Shown: positions 1 through 12,993, counted from the stretch's first letter. The stretch: 64,000 nt of DNA from Magnolia sinica (GCF_029962835.1 NC_080578.1:56041001-56105000); one strand, 5' to 3'. Numbers and translations: made by a program. The notes: generated from the sequence alone by a model not told the origin.

Positions 1-2439
1 GGATCGTGAGAGGCCGGTTTTGATTATACCCTAAGTATACCTTGGCCCTGGGGTTATTTTCATCAATATTAGGCCTATTTATTGTCCCTAAAACCCTAGC
101 TCTCTTGTCCATACGAATTTCCTAACCCTAGCTAAGAAAGAGAAAGGAAAAGAGAGAGAAAGTGAGAGAGAAGTTCGTGAATCATCTTAGATTCTTTCCT
201 GTTCTTCTTCATCCTTGAACCTTCACTTTGAATTGTTATTCTGACGATTCTGAGTTCATCTTTGGGTAAGTTAACCTAACCCTAATCTATTTTAGAGCTT
301 AGAATAGTCTTGATGTTGTTGTATCTCATTTCTATTCTTGTCTTAAGATATTCTATCGCCGTTGACGAAGACATATCGTCTGAAATCAGTTCGGTGTTCT
401 TTTCGGGCTTAAGGTGCAGACTTTAAGTGTATAGGTTATGGTTTTCAAGGCTTTCAATGCCAGTGAATGATTTATTCTTGTTATGGATGAGATTTCACAT
501 GCCAAATGTTATGTTTGCGTTACTTTCCTGATATGCATGTGTTATTTTGAGATTTGTGTATTCTATGTGTATATATAAAGTATCGTACGCATAAAAAATA
601 TGAACATGTGATTGCCATGATTAATTGTCTTGTACTTATGCTAATGGTATGTATGACAACTCCTTGGCAAAAGGAATTGTCCAAATGCATGTATTTCAAC
701 ATACGTCATGTATGTTGAACTATGTATTCTAAGTGTTTGTAGAAATGTCTGAATGATCTAAAGTGTAACTTATTACACTATTTGTGGGTGTTGAGAAGTG
801 ATTCTCAACACTCCTATTGATGTGTATGATTTCCTTCATGTAAGTTACATTCCTTGTTATTTAATTTCAAGCATTACTTATGCTTACATTTATGTTAAGT
901 TGATATTCTTCAAATGCTTGCGTACTTCATGATTTGAGTTGTTGTTCCATTACTATTCTAAATTGTAGCTATGAATATCTGTTATAGTGTAGTGTGTGTG
1001 GGACTATGCATTAGTCCAAGAAATCGGTAATCGGCCTTAAGATCATGGCTGAGGTTGCTTTCGTCACGTAGGACGTATTAAACGAACCCGAGTCATATTA
1101 GAGTTGTCGGCAGTGGTTTGGCCACGCAGAGTGTTTGCGCACTCTATGTCGTTCAACCCAACGTGCGTTCGTGCTAGTCAAGTTCGTCAAGTAACCCGAT
1201 TGTCTGATGTATGTTCACCATATATGGACGCTACTGCTTGAATCTAGGGTACCAGACTTACTGATGAAATCCTGTTAACCATGGTACTTGATTCGCTAAG
1301 ACTCATGAGCCGGACATGGTGGTATGGGACATCGTGGTCGAGCTGTCGGCCTACATTGGGGTGACGAGCCTCCCCATAGTGACCAGTGAGCAACTAAACT
1401 CGTGAGCCAATTATGGTGGTATGGGACACTATATTCATGCTGTCGGCCTATATTGATTGGTGACGAGCCCTTTGTAGTGACCTCGAGCATACCTGGATAC
1501 CGCATTGAGGTGACGAGCCTTAGTGTAGTAACGAAGGTATGATAGGCGTGCATTGATTGGTGACGAGCCCTTTGCAACGACCTACAACCATATGATTGTA
1601 TGAGATGTCTAGGATTGACGACCGTAGAATGGATCGCTGTTTGGATGGTGATATGAGGAAGGTATCTTAGCTTCCCAATCCTGCTGTATGAAAAGGACTA
1701 ATAATAACTTGGTAATCATGTTCATGCACCGCATTTGCATGTGCTTTGTAGATGTGGCGTACTTTGAGGTGGTGTCATGCGTAACGTAAGATGAAGACGC
1801 TGAGGGTGTACGCGTGAGGGCACGCATCATTCTGCATACATCCTTGCATTAACAAGAGTACTTAGGACTTGTTTAATTGTTCTGCTTTATCATTACTGCT
1901 TGATTGAGCTGATAACATATTAACCTGTGCTTTATTGTTCCACTGAGTTGATCACTCACTCCCATGTTCTGGGGCGGTGTAAAACACCCACCAAACAATG
2001 TCTTAGCTGCTGATGTTGTAGACATTGATGCGACTTCTGAGGCGGAGCGGGAGATGGATGATGATGAGGCTGCTTTCTCTTTTATGCAGTTTTCAGACGG
2101 GTTCTAGTGAGCCTCGTTTTGATGCGCGGGATGCTGGGATTTCTTTTGGGAAATTAAATGATGTAATCTAATACTTGTAATTTTGATAGCAACACTTGAA
2201 ATATGACCTGGTAGGTATATGTACTTCAGGGATTTGCACATGTACATATATGATTCTATAAGTCTTCCACTTGCTTTCTTCACTTATCCATGAATTATAT
2301 TTGCTATTTGGCTTAATCTATTCTATGTTTTATGCACTAATATTGACAACATACATCCATCATTGAATATGTTGTATAAGTGATGTTTTGGAACTCGGGA
2401 GTTGAGTTATGCTCGACCCCCGAATTTCAGGGCGTTACA
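1..2439 (+). repeat. 5' LTR of chromovirus 1 (partial)
   Basis: Matches 10166-12534 nearly base for base. About 650 bp of its left part lie outside the window. It ends in ...gttaca just before the primer site. It contains short hairpins (for example gttgagaa/ttctcaac near 791-810 and caacatac/gtatgttg near 698-718) and a tandem sub-repeat of period about 97 at 1304-1500. No gene was seen in it. Confidence 0.93.
1304..1590 (+). repeat. ~97-bp tandem sub-repeat inside the chromovirus 1 LTR
   Basis: Two consecutive units begin at 1304 (catgagccggacatgg) and 1401 (cgtgagccaattatgg). Both contain 'ggtggtatgggaca', 'gctgtcggccta' and 'gtgacgagcc'. Two more partial copies of the 'ggtgacgagcc...gtgacc' block follow to about 1590. 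The same array is present in the other LTR at about 11399-11690. Confidence 0.75.
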
Positions 2440-2442
2440 AGT

Positions 2443-2454
2443 TGGTATCAGAGC
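2443..2454 (+). other. Primer binding site, initiator tRNA-Met type
   Basis: TGGTATCAGAGC lies three bases after the LTR end and complements the 3' end of plant initiator tRNA-Met, the usual primer of Tekay-type chromoviruses. Confidence 0.92.
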
Positions 2455-2544
2455 ATGTTTTGGATTAAACTGGACTTGGGTTATGGTCACACACCATACC
2501 CTATCACCACTTTAGTGTATTTGGGAGCGAGTTTATTGTAGCTT

Positions 2545-4560
2545 GTGTGTTTGTGTTCCGTTGCTTCTATCGGCGAAAGTTTACTGAAAATGTTCGCCGA
2601 GATCGAGTTTGTGCTCTCTCCTGATCACACACAGCGACTCGAAACCTTTCCTAGACCATTTATTAATGAGTTTAGATGGTCTATCATCCTATTTCAACCC
2701 TTAAATCTTCAAGAAATCTCTGTTTCAATCAGATTCTACCCGAATGGCCCGATAGGCGTCGAATCATGCAAGGGGCCGATCGGGGCATTTCTAGTGGGGC
2801 TCAGGGGGGGAACCACATCATTTGGGAGCTAAGGGACCAGGAGGACCTCGTCCAAATGGCGAGGCATCACCAAAAGGTCCAGAGACCGGCGATGCCATCG
2901 TCAGTGAGGCAAGGCCTCACCGATTAGCGGGCCTGGCCGAGCAGGCCGGCCCGGGCCGATGCATGTTTGGCCTTGTGTGGCCCACCCCTCCATGGTTTTC
3001 TGTTTTAAAACCTTCCTACACCCTACTTCCTTCACAAACTTCCCTCCCAAGCTCTCTTTTCTTTCAAGTTTCTCTCCAAACTTCTCCAAATCCCTTCCAA
3101 ATCTTCTTCTTCTTCCATTTTCGTGCAAACCCCATCAACCCATCTCAAAACCCTCACCACCATTGCTGTTTATCCTTTCTTTCCTTCTCATTTGAGTTCT
3201 CACATTCTCTTTTGAGATCTCAATGTGTGGAAACTTTCCATCCCTCCTATTTCTCTCTTTCTCTCATTTCTCATGGCCCTCTTTGAGTTTATCACGGCCA
3301 TCTTTTCCGTTTCCTCCATTCTTTCTTTGATGGGAAAGAAGAGAGCACCCGTGGATGAAGCCAGGCCTAGCCGCCCAACTCGTGCACGGAGGCTGAGAGG
3401 TGCCGCCGTGAGCACGTCCGCCACTCGTGAATTTCAGACCAAGAGGGACCTCTATCCTCGAACTCCTATTAGTAGGACCTTGTTGGCGGAGTTGTCGCAT
3501 GGAGTCTATGAAGGTCGTAGAGTCCTTTTTGAGGCTCATGTCGATCCGCGGCTGTATGGTGAGTTTTTGTTGTTGGAGCGCCTGGAAGGGGCTGGTTGGT
3601 GTCCCTTATTCGAGGGCGAGTATCGCTCGAATGCAAGTACTGTTCAAGCCTTTTATGCCAATATTCATGATCCATCGCTAGAGCCTCTGCAGTTCAAGAT
3701 TCCTTGTGGTAGTGGTCGGGAAGCTACGGTCAACGTCGCTTTGATATCCTGACTCCTGAATGTGCCACTTAGTGAGGTGCATGCCAGCGAGAAGAATATG
3801 AACAGTATGCACGAGAGGGATCGTTGCACCTGATCCCTGTGTGGTCGTCTGGTCGAATGGCAGCCTAATAGGAGTCTTCTGGCTACCAATATGATGGACG
3901 ACTTTCGTTTGCTTCGCCACATGTGTACGTTCAATGTATACCCAAGGTGGAGCAACCACAGCGAGTGTACGCGCCTGATGGTAGATTTTTTGTATTAGGT
4001 GGGGTAAGAAGCGAAGTTGTGTGTGCCGACGTACATCCTACGCCAGATTATTCTCATCGCTTGTTCGACTAGGAGGACTGAATCGATTCCTTTTGGTCGT
4101 CTCATTTGCAAGCTTGCACATGAGTTTGACTATAGGCTTGGAGCAGAGAAGCCGGTTCCTGTTCGTCATATTAATCTGATGACCCTTAAGCAGATGGAGA
4201 TTGTTTCTGGTTGACATGCCTCAGAGAGTGAGGATGAGTCAGAGAGCGATGATGAAGAGAGTTATGCTGAAGGTGGTGCTGAGATTGAGGAAGAAACAGA
4301 GCAGGACGAGGAAGAGGTTGAGGCACAAGATACGAGTGATAGCTCTCCTCCTGTGGCACCAGAGCAGAGCGCAGACCAGACTGCCAGGGATGCCCGTCTC
4401 GCACAGCTTGAAGAAGGGTAGGTTGTTCTATGCCAGGATATTGTGGATCTTCGAGCCCTTGTGAGGCATAAGTTCAAGAAGGTGACTCGAACTCTGAAGT
4501 CTATCATGTGTTGCTTGCAGGATAAGGGTGTCCCGCCTCCATCTCCTGATTCCGACGAGT
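2545..4560 (+). pseudogene. Extra reading frame between primer site and gag of chromovirus 1
   Basis: About 2 kb of coding-like sequence sits where Tekay elements usually have only a leader. The clearest part is 3330-3752, starting MGKKRAPVDEARPSRP: a basic Arg-rich N-terminus, then a folded-looking block with 'FEAHVDPRLYGEFLLLERL' and 'VQAFYANIHDPS'. Downstream to about 4400 the DNA encodes a strongly Glu/Asp-rich tract. The 'FYAN(I/L)H' block resembles the 'putative plant transposon protein' domain family (PF20167-like) found in plant retroelement ORFs, but this is from memory, not a search. It is not gag, since gag lies downstream at 5230-5940. Broken, like the rest of the element. It may be a captured accessory gene or a clade-specific extra ORF. 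Confidence 0.55.
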
Positions 4561-4849
4561 AACTGTCGTTGTAGTCGTCCTTTGCTTTGTTTGTTGTTTC
4601 TTTCTATGTGTAGTCGTTGTTGGCTTTGTAGTTGTTGTTTTGTAGTTGTTTGACGTTGCTTGAAGTGTTAGATGTTGTAGTTCACATGCTTTCCTAGTCG
4701 TGATTCATGTAATGCTGCATTACTTATATTGCAACGATTTTATTTACTGGAATGCATGTTGTTTATCCTTGGAGTTGTGCTGTGAATGTTGTGTGGATGG
4801 ATTATGTGGATGTAGAATCTGACAGGTTGCATCCTTTATTGAATGTAGG

Positions 4850-5940
4850 GATGCCTCCTAAGGGTTCAAAGACTTCGGCCTGACTCTCCTTGATTGAGTC
4901 GCTTGCTGGGGTTCCTCCCTTGAGCGATAGCCAGATGGATCCACAGGCGGGCCCATCTCATGCCGGTGTTGGGCCGACACCTATGGTTCCTCCAGTTACG
5001 CCCTTGGTTCCTGAGCCGAGCCGTGTACCTTCGTCTGCTCCGCCTACTGATAGGTTTGAGCAGATGATGCTGTTGATGTAGCAGCAGCAGATTCAGCAGC
5101 AGCAGCACTAGCAGTAACAGCAGCAGCAGCAGCAGGAGTTCCTCTCTTTCATGGCTGGCATCTTTGCTCAGTCAGTGGGGGCGACTCCACCTATTTCACC
5201 TATACCTCCATCTGGGAGCGCTAGTGCGAGCGGCACTTTCGAGCGATTTCAGTGCTTATGACCTCCTACATTTGCGGGTTCTCATAGACCCGAGGAGGCC
5301 GAGTATTAGATCGACCGCATCTCTAAGATGCTGAGACCGCTGTATTGTTCTGAGGTTGAGCAGGTTGAGCTTGCCTCCTTCATGTTTGAGAAGGAAGTCA
5401 GTCTGTGGTGGGACAGTGTTCTTCGCACTGTCGAGGAAAGTTTTGTGTGGTCGTGGCAAGCGTTTGAGGTACGCTTCCACGAGAAGTATTTCCCGGTTAC
5501 GTACCGACATGAGAAGGAGAGTGAGTTCCTTCACCTCCGCCAGGGAGGGTTGTCGGTGACGGAGTATGAGAACCGGTTCACTGAGCTGGGTCAGTATGTG
5601 CCTTTGATTCTGGGCGATCAGCTGATGAGGATGCGGCATTTCTCTGAGGGATTGAGACCTGAGATCTGATTAAAGATTTGCTGTGCTAACATTTCTTCTT
5701 ATGCGGAGTTGGTGAGCATGTCCTTGCGAGCAGGGCAGGACGGGGATAGGTCATCCCGCATGCGAGCACCGATGGTTCCTAGGCCGCGACCGGACTTTCA
5801 GGGTGCACTTTTCTCGGTAAGAGGTCGCGAGCAGATTCTCCTCCTAGGCGTTCAGCGCCACTTACTCAGCAGATGAGAGCTGATCTTCGCTGTTCGTATT
5901 GTGGGAAGACGGGGCATTTGGACCGTTTTTGCTTTTCGAG
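4850..5940 (+). pseudogene. gag: gag region of chromovirus 1
   Basis: Starts near ATGCCTCCTAAGGG at 4850. A Pro-rich N-terminus is followed by a CAG-rich, Gln-coding tract (5080-5140), then the retrotransposon gag core (5240-5680) with 'VSLWWDSV' and 'FHEKYFPVTYR...E' motifs. A CX2CX4HX4C zinc knuckle (CSYCGKTGHLDRFC) lies at about 5890-5932. It forms the capsid-like particle shell and binds RNA. Broken fossil. Confidence 0.85.
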
Positions 5941-6179
5941 TATGCAGGCCAGTGGTTTTACTCCACTGTAGAGGATTAGCCGTCCGATGCCTCAGGTTAT
6001 TTCTCCTCCACCTCTTCGTTCAGCGCCAGCTCATCCATCCTTCAGACCTGCAGTTCCTAGCTTCAGGCCACCTCAGTAACCCATGGTTCCTCCACCGAAT
6101 CGTTAGCAGCAGGCTCGAGTTCATGCGCTCTCAGCTGAAGTGCTTAGGTCTGACTTGGTGCCGAGGTCCTTCGAGGTGA

Positions 6180-9100
6180 CAGCGCATATTGAAGGTATTT
6201 CTGTTTCTATGTTTGTGGATACAGGGCCCATACTTCTCTTATATCGTATGCGGCAGTTAGGCGTTTGGGTTTGAGAACTGTTCCTATGCAAGGAGTGACG
6301 CTTACTACCGCTACGTGGATTTCCTCTGCTTTGGACAAGCGTTGTACGGATTGTTTGGTCGATCTTGGAAGTGGATCGATCCGGGTTGATTTCTTTGTCA
6401 CACCTCTTTATCATTACGATGTTATTATGGGTATGGATTGGCTCACGAGGATGCGAGCTGAGATTGATTGTGAAGCAAGGTCGGTGACCATCCATGGACC
6501 TGAGGGCGAGACAGTTACTTTCCCAGTTCAGGTCAGTTACCATTTTCGTATTGATTATTATACTTCTCTGTTGGAGGGTATGGTCGAATCGGCGTTAGTT
6601 AGCACGCCGGTAGTTCGGGAGTTTGAAGATGTGTTTGAGTCGATTCCTGGATTACCTCCTCAGCGTGAGATTGATTTTGCTATCGACCTCATGCCTGGTG
6701 CGGTGCCCATTTCATTACCCACCTATCGTATGCCTCCAAGTGAAATGGAGGAGTTGAGGAAGCAGATAGATGATTTGCTGAGTTTGGATTTTATTCGGCC
6801 TAGTGTGTCTCCTTGGGGAGCACCTGTTTTGTTTGTGAAGAAGAAGGATGGTTCCTCGCGATTACGTATTGATTATCGCAGGTTGAATTTGGTAACTGTG
6901 AAGAATAAGTACCCTTTGCCCAGGATTGATGATCTGTTTGATCAATTGAAGGGGGCACGGTACATTTCGAAGGTTGATCTGTAGTCAGAGTATCATCAGT
7001 TGCACGTCAAAGATGGGGACGTGCAGAAGACTGCTTTCAGGACTAGCTTCGGTCATTATGAGTTCCTTATGATGTCGTTCGGTCTTACGAACGCACCGGC
7101 CATGTTCATGGATCTGATGAACATGGTGTTTCGGCCATTCTTGTTCCGATTCGTCATTGTCTTTATCAATGACATCTTGATTTATTCGGCGAGCCGGGAA
7201 GAACATGAGGAGCACTTAAGAGCGGTTTTGGATACTCTTAGGAAGAATCAGCTTTTCACGCAGTTCAAGAAGTGTGATTTCTGGAAAGAGAAAGTCAAGT
7301 TCCTAGGACATGTGGTGTCCAAGGAAGGGATAGTTGTCGATCTTGCCAAGGTAGCTGCAGTGCAGGACTGGAAGCAGCCTGGTTCAGTTACTGAGGTAAT
7401 ATCGACGTTTCATTCAAGACTTCTCGAAGATTGTCAGACCGTTGTCGCAGTTGACATGGAAGGATTTGAAGTTTGCTTGGAATGAGAAGGCGGAGTTAGC
7501 TTTTCAGGAGCTGAAGGACAAGTTGACGTCTGCCCCTGTGCTAGTATTGCCAGAGCAAGGGGTTAAGTATATTATATATGCTGACGCCTCTCGCGTTGGC
7601 CTGGGTTGTGTCCTTATGCGGAAGGACAGGGTGATTGCTTATGCTTCGCGTCAGTTGAGGAAACACGAAGAGAATTACCCTACGCACGACCTGGAATTAG
7701 CAGCTGTCATTTTCGCATTAAAGCTTTAGAGACATTACCTCTATGGTGAGGAGTTCGCGCTCTTTTGCGACCACAAGAGCCTTAAGTATATTTTCACGCA
7801 GCGTGACTTGAATATGAGGCAGCACCGATAGATGAAAACATTGAAGGACTTTAAGTTCGATGTTTCCGGGCAAGGTGAACCTTGTGGCAGATGCGTTGAG
7901 TCGCAAGAAGGCTATTGAGTTTGCGGCTCCGCTGATGATAGCAGAGTGGGATATGTTGGAGTTCGTGAGAGATATTGAGCAGAAGCTTACGGTGGTTGAG
8001 CCGTATGAGGTTATCGCACACATTCGTGTACAACCCCTTATCGACGAGAAGATCGTTGCAGCTCAGGCAGATGATGAGCTTTTGGTGAAGATGAGGAAGC
8101 GGGTTGGTACAGATGAGAACTCCGACTGGAGTGTTAGTTCTGATGGGGGCCTACGATTTCGTGGCCAGTTATGTGTTCCTGACATCCTTGACTTGAGACG
8201 GGAGGTTCTCGAGTTAGCCCATAGTTCTAAGCTTTCGATGCATCCAGGTAGCTCGAAGATGTATCAGGATATGAGGAGATCTTATTGGTGGGACAATATG
8301 AAGGTCCAGATTGCTGAGTTTATTTCTCGTTGTCTCACGTGCCAGCAGGTCAAGGCAGAGCATCACCGACCTCCTAGGTTGTTGCAGCCCATGCCCATAG
8401 CAGAATGGAAGTGGGACTTCATCTCTATGGATTTTATTTCTGGGTTGCCGAGAACGAGGAAGGGATATGACTCTATTTGGGTGATCGTCGATCGATTGAC
8501 GAAGTTGGCGCATTTCTTACCGATCAGAGTCACAAACTCTGCAGACGAGTTGGCTAGGTTGTATATCAAGGAGATAGTACGTCTGCATGGAGTTCCCTTA
8601 GAGATTGTGTCTGATAGAGACACGCGTTTCACATCTATCTTCTGGACTCGTATTCAGGAAGCGATGGGTGTGAAACTAAAATTCAGCACCACGTTTCATC
8701 CGCAAACAGATGGGTAGACGGAGCACGTGAATCGGGTCCTGGAAGACATGTTGCGAGCTTGTGTTTTGGATTTCAAGGACAGTTGGGATGATTGTCTTCA
8801 GTATGCAGAGTTCGCGTATAATAACAGTTTCCAGGCGAGTATCAGTATGGCTCCTTATGAGGCGCTGTATGGTCGCCCGTGCAGAGCACCGCATTGTTGG
8901 GCAGAAGTTAGCGAGTGTAGTTTGCTTGGCTGTAGGTGACTTCAGAGAAAGTTGACATCATTCGACGTCGACTTCTGACAGCCCAGAGTAGGTAGAAGAG
9001 TTATGTTGATACGAGGCGTCGACCGCTTGAGTTTGAGGTTGGAGACCATGTATTTCTGAAGGTCTCTCCTATGAAGGGAGTTCTGCAGTTCGGTAAGAAG

Positions 9101-9472
9101 GGGAAGCTGACGCCGAGATTTATTGGTCCATTTCAAGTTCTGGATCGAGTGGGAGCAGTAGCATACCGCCTTGCTTTGCCCACACCTCTTGCGGGCGTGC
9201 ATAACGTATTTCATGTTTCTATGCTGAAGAAGTACGTTCCTGATCCTTCGCATATTATCAGTTGGGAGCAAGTGCAGTTGAGTGAGGATGCCACTTATGT
9301 ACTGCGACCGACGCGTATTCTTGACAGGAAGGAGCAGGTATTGCGTAGCAAGGTTATCCCTCTTATGAAGGTGCTATGGACGCATCATGGTGAAGAAGAG
9401 GCTACTTGGGAATCTGAAGCTGAGGTCAGAAAGAGCTACCCTCAGATCCTTGAGGAATATGAGGAGGTATGA
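6180..9472 (+). pseudogene. pol: pol region of chromovirus 1
   Basis: Protease (about 6180-6500) carries the VDTG active-site motif. Reverse transcriptase (about 6600-7300) shows '[15 protein letters not shown]', '[10 protein letters not shown]' and '[14 protein letters not shown]'. RNase H (about 7440-7870) shows '[13 protein letters not shown]'. Integrase (about 7900-8940) has the HHCC zinc module ending 'CLTCQQVKAEH', then the core 'WDFISMDFISGLPR'. The C-terminal part (9071-9472) has the GPF/Y-type 'RFIGPFQVLDRVGAVAYRL' and a chromodomain-like 'EEATWESEAEVRKSYPQI'. Such tails are thought to steer integration to heterochromatin. Several breaks; treated as a fossil. Confidence 0.9.
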
Positions 9473-9492
9473 ATTTCGAGGACGAAATTTTC

Positions 9493-9507
9493 TTTAAGGG
9501 GGTAGAT
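9493..9507 (+). other. Polypurine tract of chromovirus 1
   Basis: Purine-rich aagggggtaga just before the TGTAATGACC start of the 3' LTR; it primes plus-strand synthesis. Confidence 0.7.
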
Positions 9508-12500
9508 TGTAATGACCCTAAAAATTTGTGCTTTTCTTTCCTTAGTAGTTTTTTTTTGGGTAATTAGCGTTATACTCGATTGCTTGCGAAATCTGCATCA
9601 ATCACCTTAAATTGTATTTACATGACTCAAAACTTATAGATTAGTTAGCGCTATGTTACTCTGAAATTTAGGATCCATCGCTAAATCCAGTTGTTCTTGG
9701 GAATTTTTGGAAGTTCTGGATCGGACCTAGACCGTGCGTCGAAAGTCCGATAGCGATGATCTTAGGCTGTTACGGTCACCATGTTGGACTTGACCATCAC
9801 CTCAAAAATCAAGTCCAAATGATGTTCTGAGTCGATTTGATTGTGTTCGGAGTGAAGAGTGTGAGAACGGTTGGAAAGTAAATGCGATTTTATGAAATCT
9901 GAGTCGTGTCGCTTGTGCGATGATTTTAAGCAATCTGACCGTTGGATTCTGACCCAATTTCACCCTCTGATAAGGGAAGGTGACCCAGGCATGTCCTTGT
10001 GCTTGTGGACCTGATCGAGATTCAGTGACTATTGAATTAAGTGTGGTCTGTCGCGGCTGATCTAAAGATCCGGTCGGTACGAAAACTCATCCTGACCTAG
10101 ATCCATGGTCAGTGAGCTTAAGTCCGACCTTTCGTGGTAATAGGCCCACCGGAAGTGCTTCGTTAAATCGTGAGAGGCCGATTTTGGTTATACCCTAAGT
10201 ATACCTTAGCCCTGGGGTTATTCTCATCAATATTAGGCCTATTTATAGTCCTTAAAACCCTAACTCTCTTGTCCATACAAATTTCCTAACCCTGGCTAAG
10301 AAAGAGAAAGGAAAAGAGAGAGAAAGTGAGAGAGAAGTTGGTGAATCATCTTAGATTCTTTCTTGTTCTTCTTCATCCTTGAACCTTCACTTTGAATGGT
10401 TATTCTGACGATTCTGAGTTCATCTTTGGGTACGTTAACCTAACCCTAATCTCTTTTAGAGCTTAGAATAGTCTTGATGTTGTTGTATCTCATTTCTATT
10501 CTTGTCTTAAGATATTCTATTGCCGTTGACGAAGACATATCGTCTCAAATCAGTTCGGTGTTCTTTTCTGGCTTATTATGGATGAGATTTCACATGCCAA
10601 ATGTTATGTTTGCTTTACGTTCCTGATATGCATGTGTTATTTTGAGATTTGTGTATTCTATGTGTATATATAAAGTATCGTATGTGTAAAAAATATGAAC
10701 ATGTGATTGCTATGATTAATTGTCGTGTACTTATGCTAATGGTATGTATGACAACTCCTTGGCAAAAGGAATTGTCCAAATGCATGTATTTCAACATACG
10801 TCATGTATGTTGAACTATGTATTCTAAGTGTTTGTAGAAATGTCTGAATGATCTAAAGTGTAACTTATTACACTATTTGTGGGCATTGAGAAGTGATTCT
10901 CAACACTCCTGTTGATGTGTATGATTTCCTTCATGTAAGTTACATTCCTTGTTATTTAATTTCAAGCATTACTTATGCTTACATTTATGTTAAGTTGATA
11001 TTCTTCAAATGCTTGCGTACTTCATGATTTGAGTTGTTGTTCCATTACTATTCTAAATTGTAGCTATGAATATCTGTTGTAATGTAGTGTGTGTGGGACT
11101 ATGCATTAGTCCAGGAAATCGGTAATCGGCCTTAAGATCGTGGCTGAGGTTGCTTTCGTCACGTAGGATGTATTAAACGAACCCGAGTCATATTAGAGTT
11201 GTCGGCAGTGGTTTGGCCATGCGGAGTGTTTGCACACTCTATGTCGTTTAATCCAACATGCACTCGTGCTAGTCAAGTTCGTCAAGTAACCCGATTGTCC
11301 GATGCATGTTCACCATGTATGGACGCTACTGCTTGAATCTAAGGTACCAGACTTACCGATGAAATCCTGTTAACCATGGTACTTGGTCTGCTAAGACTCA
11401 TGAGCCGGACATGGTGGTATGGGACATCGTGGTCGAGCTGTCGGCCTATGCTGGGGTGACGAGCCTCCCCGTTGTGACTAGTGAGCAACTAAACTCGTGA
11501 GCCGATTATGGTGGTATGGGACACTATATTCGTGCTGTCGGCCTACATTGATTGGTGACGAGCCCTTTGTAGTGACCTCCAGCATACCTGAATACCGTAT
11601 TGAGGTGACGAGCATTAGTATAGTAACGAAGGTATGATAGGCATGCATTGATTGGTGATGAGCCCTTTACAACGACCTACAACCATATGATCGTATGAGA
11701 TGTCTAGGATTGACGACCCTAAAATGGATCGCTGTTTGGATGGTGATATGAGGAAGGTATCTTAGCTTCCCAATCCTGCTGTATGAAAAGGACTAATAAC
11801 AACTTGGTAATCATGTTCATGCACCGCATTTACATGTGCTTTGTAGATGTGGCGCACTTTGAGGTGGTGTCATGCGTAACGTAAGATGAAGACGCTAAGG
11901 GTATACGCGTGAGGGCACGCATCATTCTGCATACATCCTTGCATTAACAAGAGTACTTAGGACTTGTTTAATTGTTCTGCTTTATCATTACTGCTTGATT
12001 AAACTGATAACATGTTAACCTGTGCTTTACTGTTCCACTGAGTTGATCACTCACTCCCACGTTCTGGGGCGGTGTTAAACACCCACCAGACTCTGTCTTA
12101 GCTGCTGATGTTGCTGATGTTGATGCGACTTCTGAGGCGGAGCGGGAGATGGATGATGATGAGGCTGCTTTCTCTTTTATGCAGTTTTCAGACGGGTTCT
12201 AGTGAGCCTCGTTCTGATGCGTGGGATGCTGGAATTTCTTTTGGGAAATTAAATGATGTAATCTAATACTTGTAATTTTGATAGCAACACTTGAAATATG
12301 ACCTGGTATGTATATGTACTTCAGGGATTTGCACATGTACACATATGATTCTATAAGTCTTCCGCTTGCTTTCTTCACTTATCCCTGAATTATATTTGTT
12401 ATTTGGCTTAATCTATTCCATGTTTTATGCACTAATACAGACAACATACATCCATCATTGAATATGTTGCATAAGTGATGTTTTGGAACTCGGGAACTGA

Positions 12501-12534
12501 GTTATGCTCGACCCCCGAATTTCAGGGTGTTACA
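9508..12534 (+). repeat. 3' LTR of chromovirus 1 (3027 bp)
   Basis: Begins TGTAATGACCC and ends GTGTTACA (TG...CA). Its right two thirds match window positions 1-2439. A likely TATA region (ctatttatag) is at about 10238 and hairpins match those in the 5' LTR. No gene. Confidence 0.93.
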
Positions 12535-12990
12535 CATATAATGCCTCGAAGGGAGCTATGCCAATGGTCGCCTGATAGCTTTTGTTATATGTAAACTCAG
12601 CCAGATGCAGATGCTCATCTCAGCTACCCGAGAAGTCAATCACGCAAGCTTGAAGCATATCCTCCCGGATTTAGTTGACCCTCTTAGTCTGCCCATCGGT
12701 CTATGGATGATATGCACTGCTGAACTACGAGGCAAACCCTATTGCCTTTTGAAAGCTCCTCCAAAACTGAGACGTGAACCTTATGTCTCGGTAAGAAATG
12801 ATCAAAACTAGGATGTCGTATAGTCTCACAATCTCATCGATGTGCCTCGATCATAAGATCCCTGCGTAACTCTGGAACATCCGGGACATAATCGATCCCT
12901 GAAACAAAGTCCACCATTGGACCTAATCTGCCATTCCGACTAACTCTCTGATGTGTTCTCTGTTCGGTAATCCAGTAATGACTCGTTTGT
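12535..12990 (-). pseudogene. pol: Integrase part of chromovirus 2
   Basis: Read on the - strand, 12535-12600 encodes 'AEF..YN.SYQA.IG.APFEALY', the conserved end of the integrase core. The preceding bases fit the 'DGQTKRVN' segment. The breakpoint with chromovirus 1 falls in this motif. Confidence 0.75.
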
Positions 12991-12993
12991 CTA

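Larger units (their letters stand above)
1..12534 (+). mobile_element. Ty3/gypsy chromovirus 1 (Tekay/Del type), left edge cut by the window
   Basis: A long-LTR retrotransposon in the order LTR, tRNA-Met primer site, extra frame, gag, protease, reverse transcriptase, RNase H, integrase, chromodomain-like tail, polypurine tract, LTR. The integrase-before-LTR order and the C-terminal chromodomain-like block place it in the chromoviruses, and the roughly 3 kb LTRs fit Tekay/Del. The two LTRs differ at about 3% of sites in a 300-bp stretch compared by eye, mostly transitions, so it is young: about 1-2 million years at 1e-8 substitutions per site per year, more if the host is a slow-evolving tree. 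The coding part is broken, with roughly a dozen or more breaks. It inserted into the integrase of chromovirus 2; the bases after its right end (catat) should be repeated left of the window. Confidence 0.93.

Noticed and set aside
270-300. Telomere-like 'aacctaaccctaatct'
   Set aside because: Only two imperfect units inside an LTR, repeated in the other LTR; not a telomere array.
520-702. Small minus-strand frame repeated at 10615-10797
   Set aside because: The pair is explained by the two LTRs of chromovirus 1, and the frame has no coding features.
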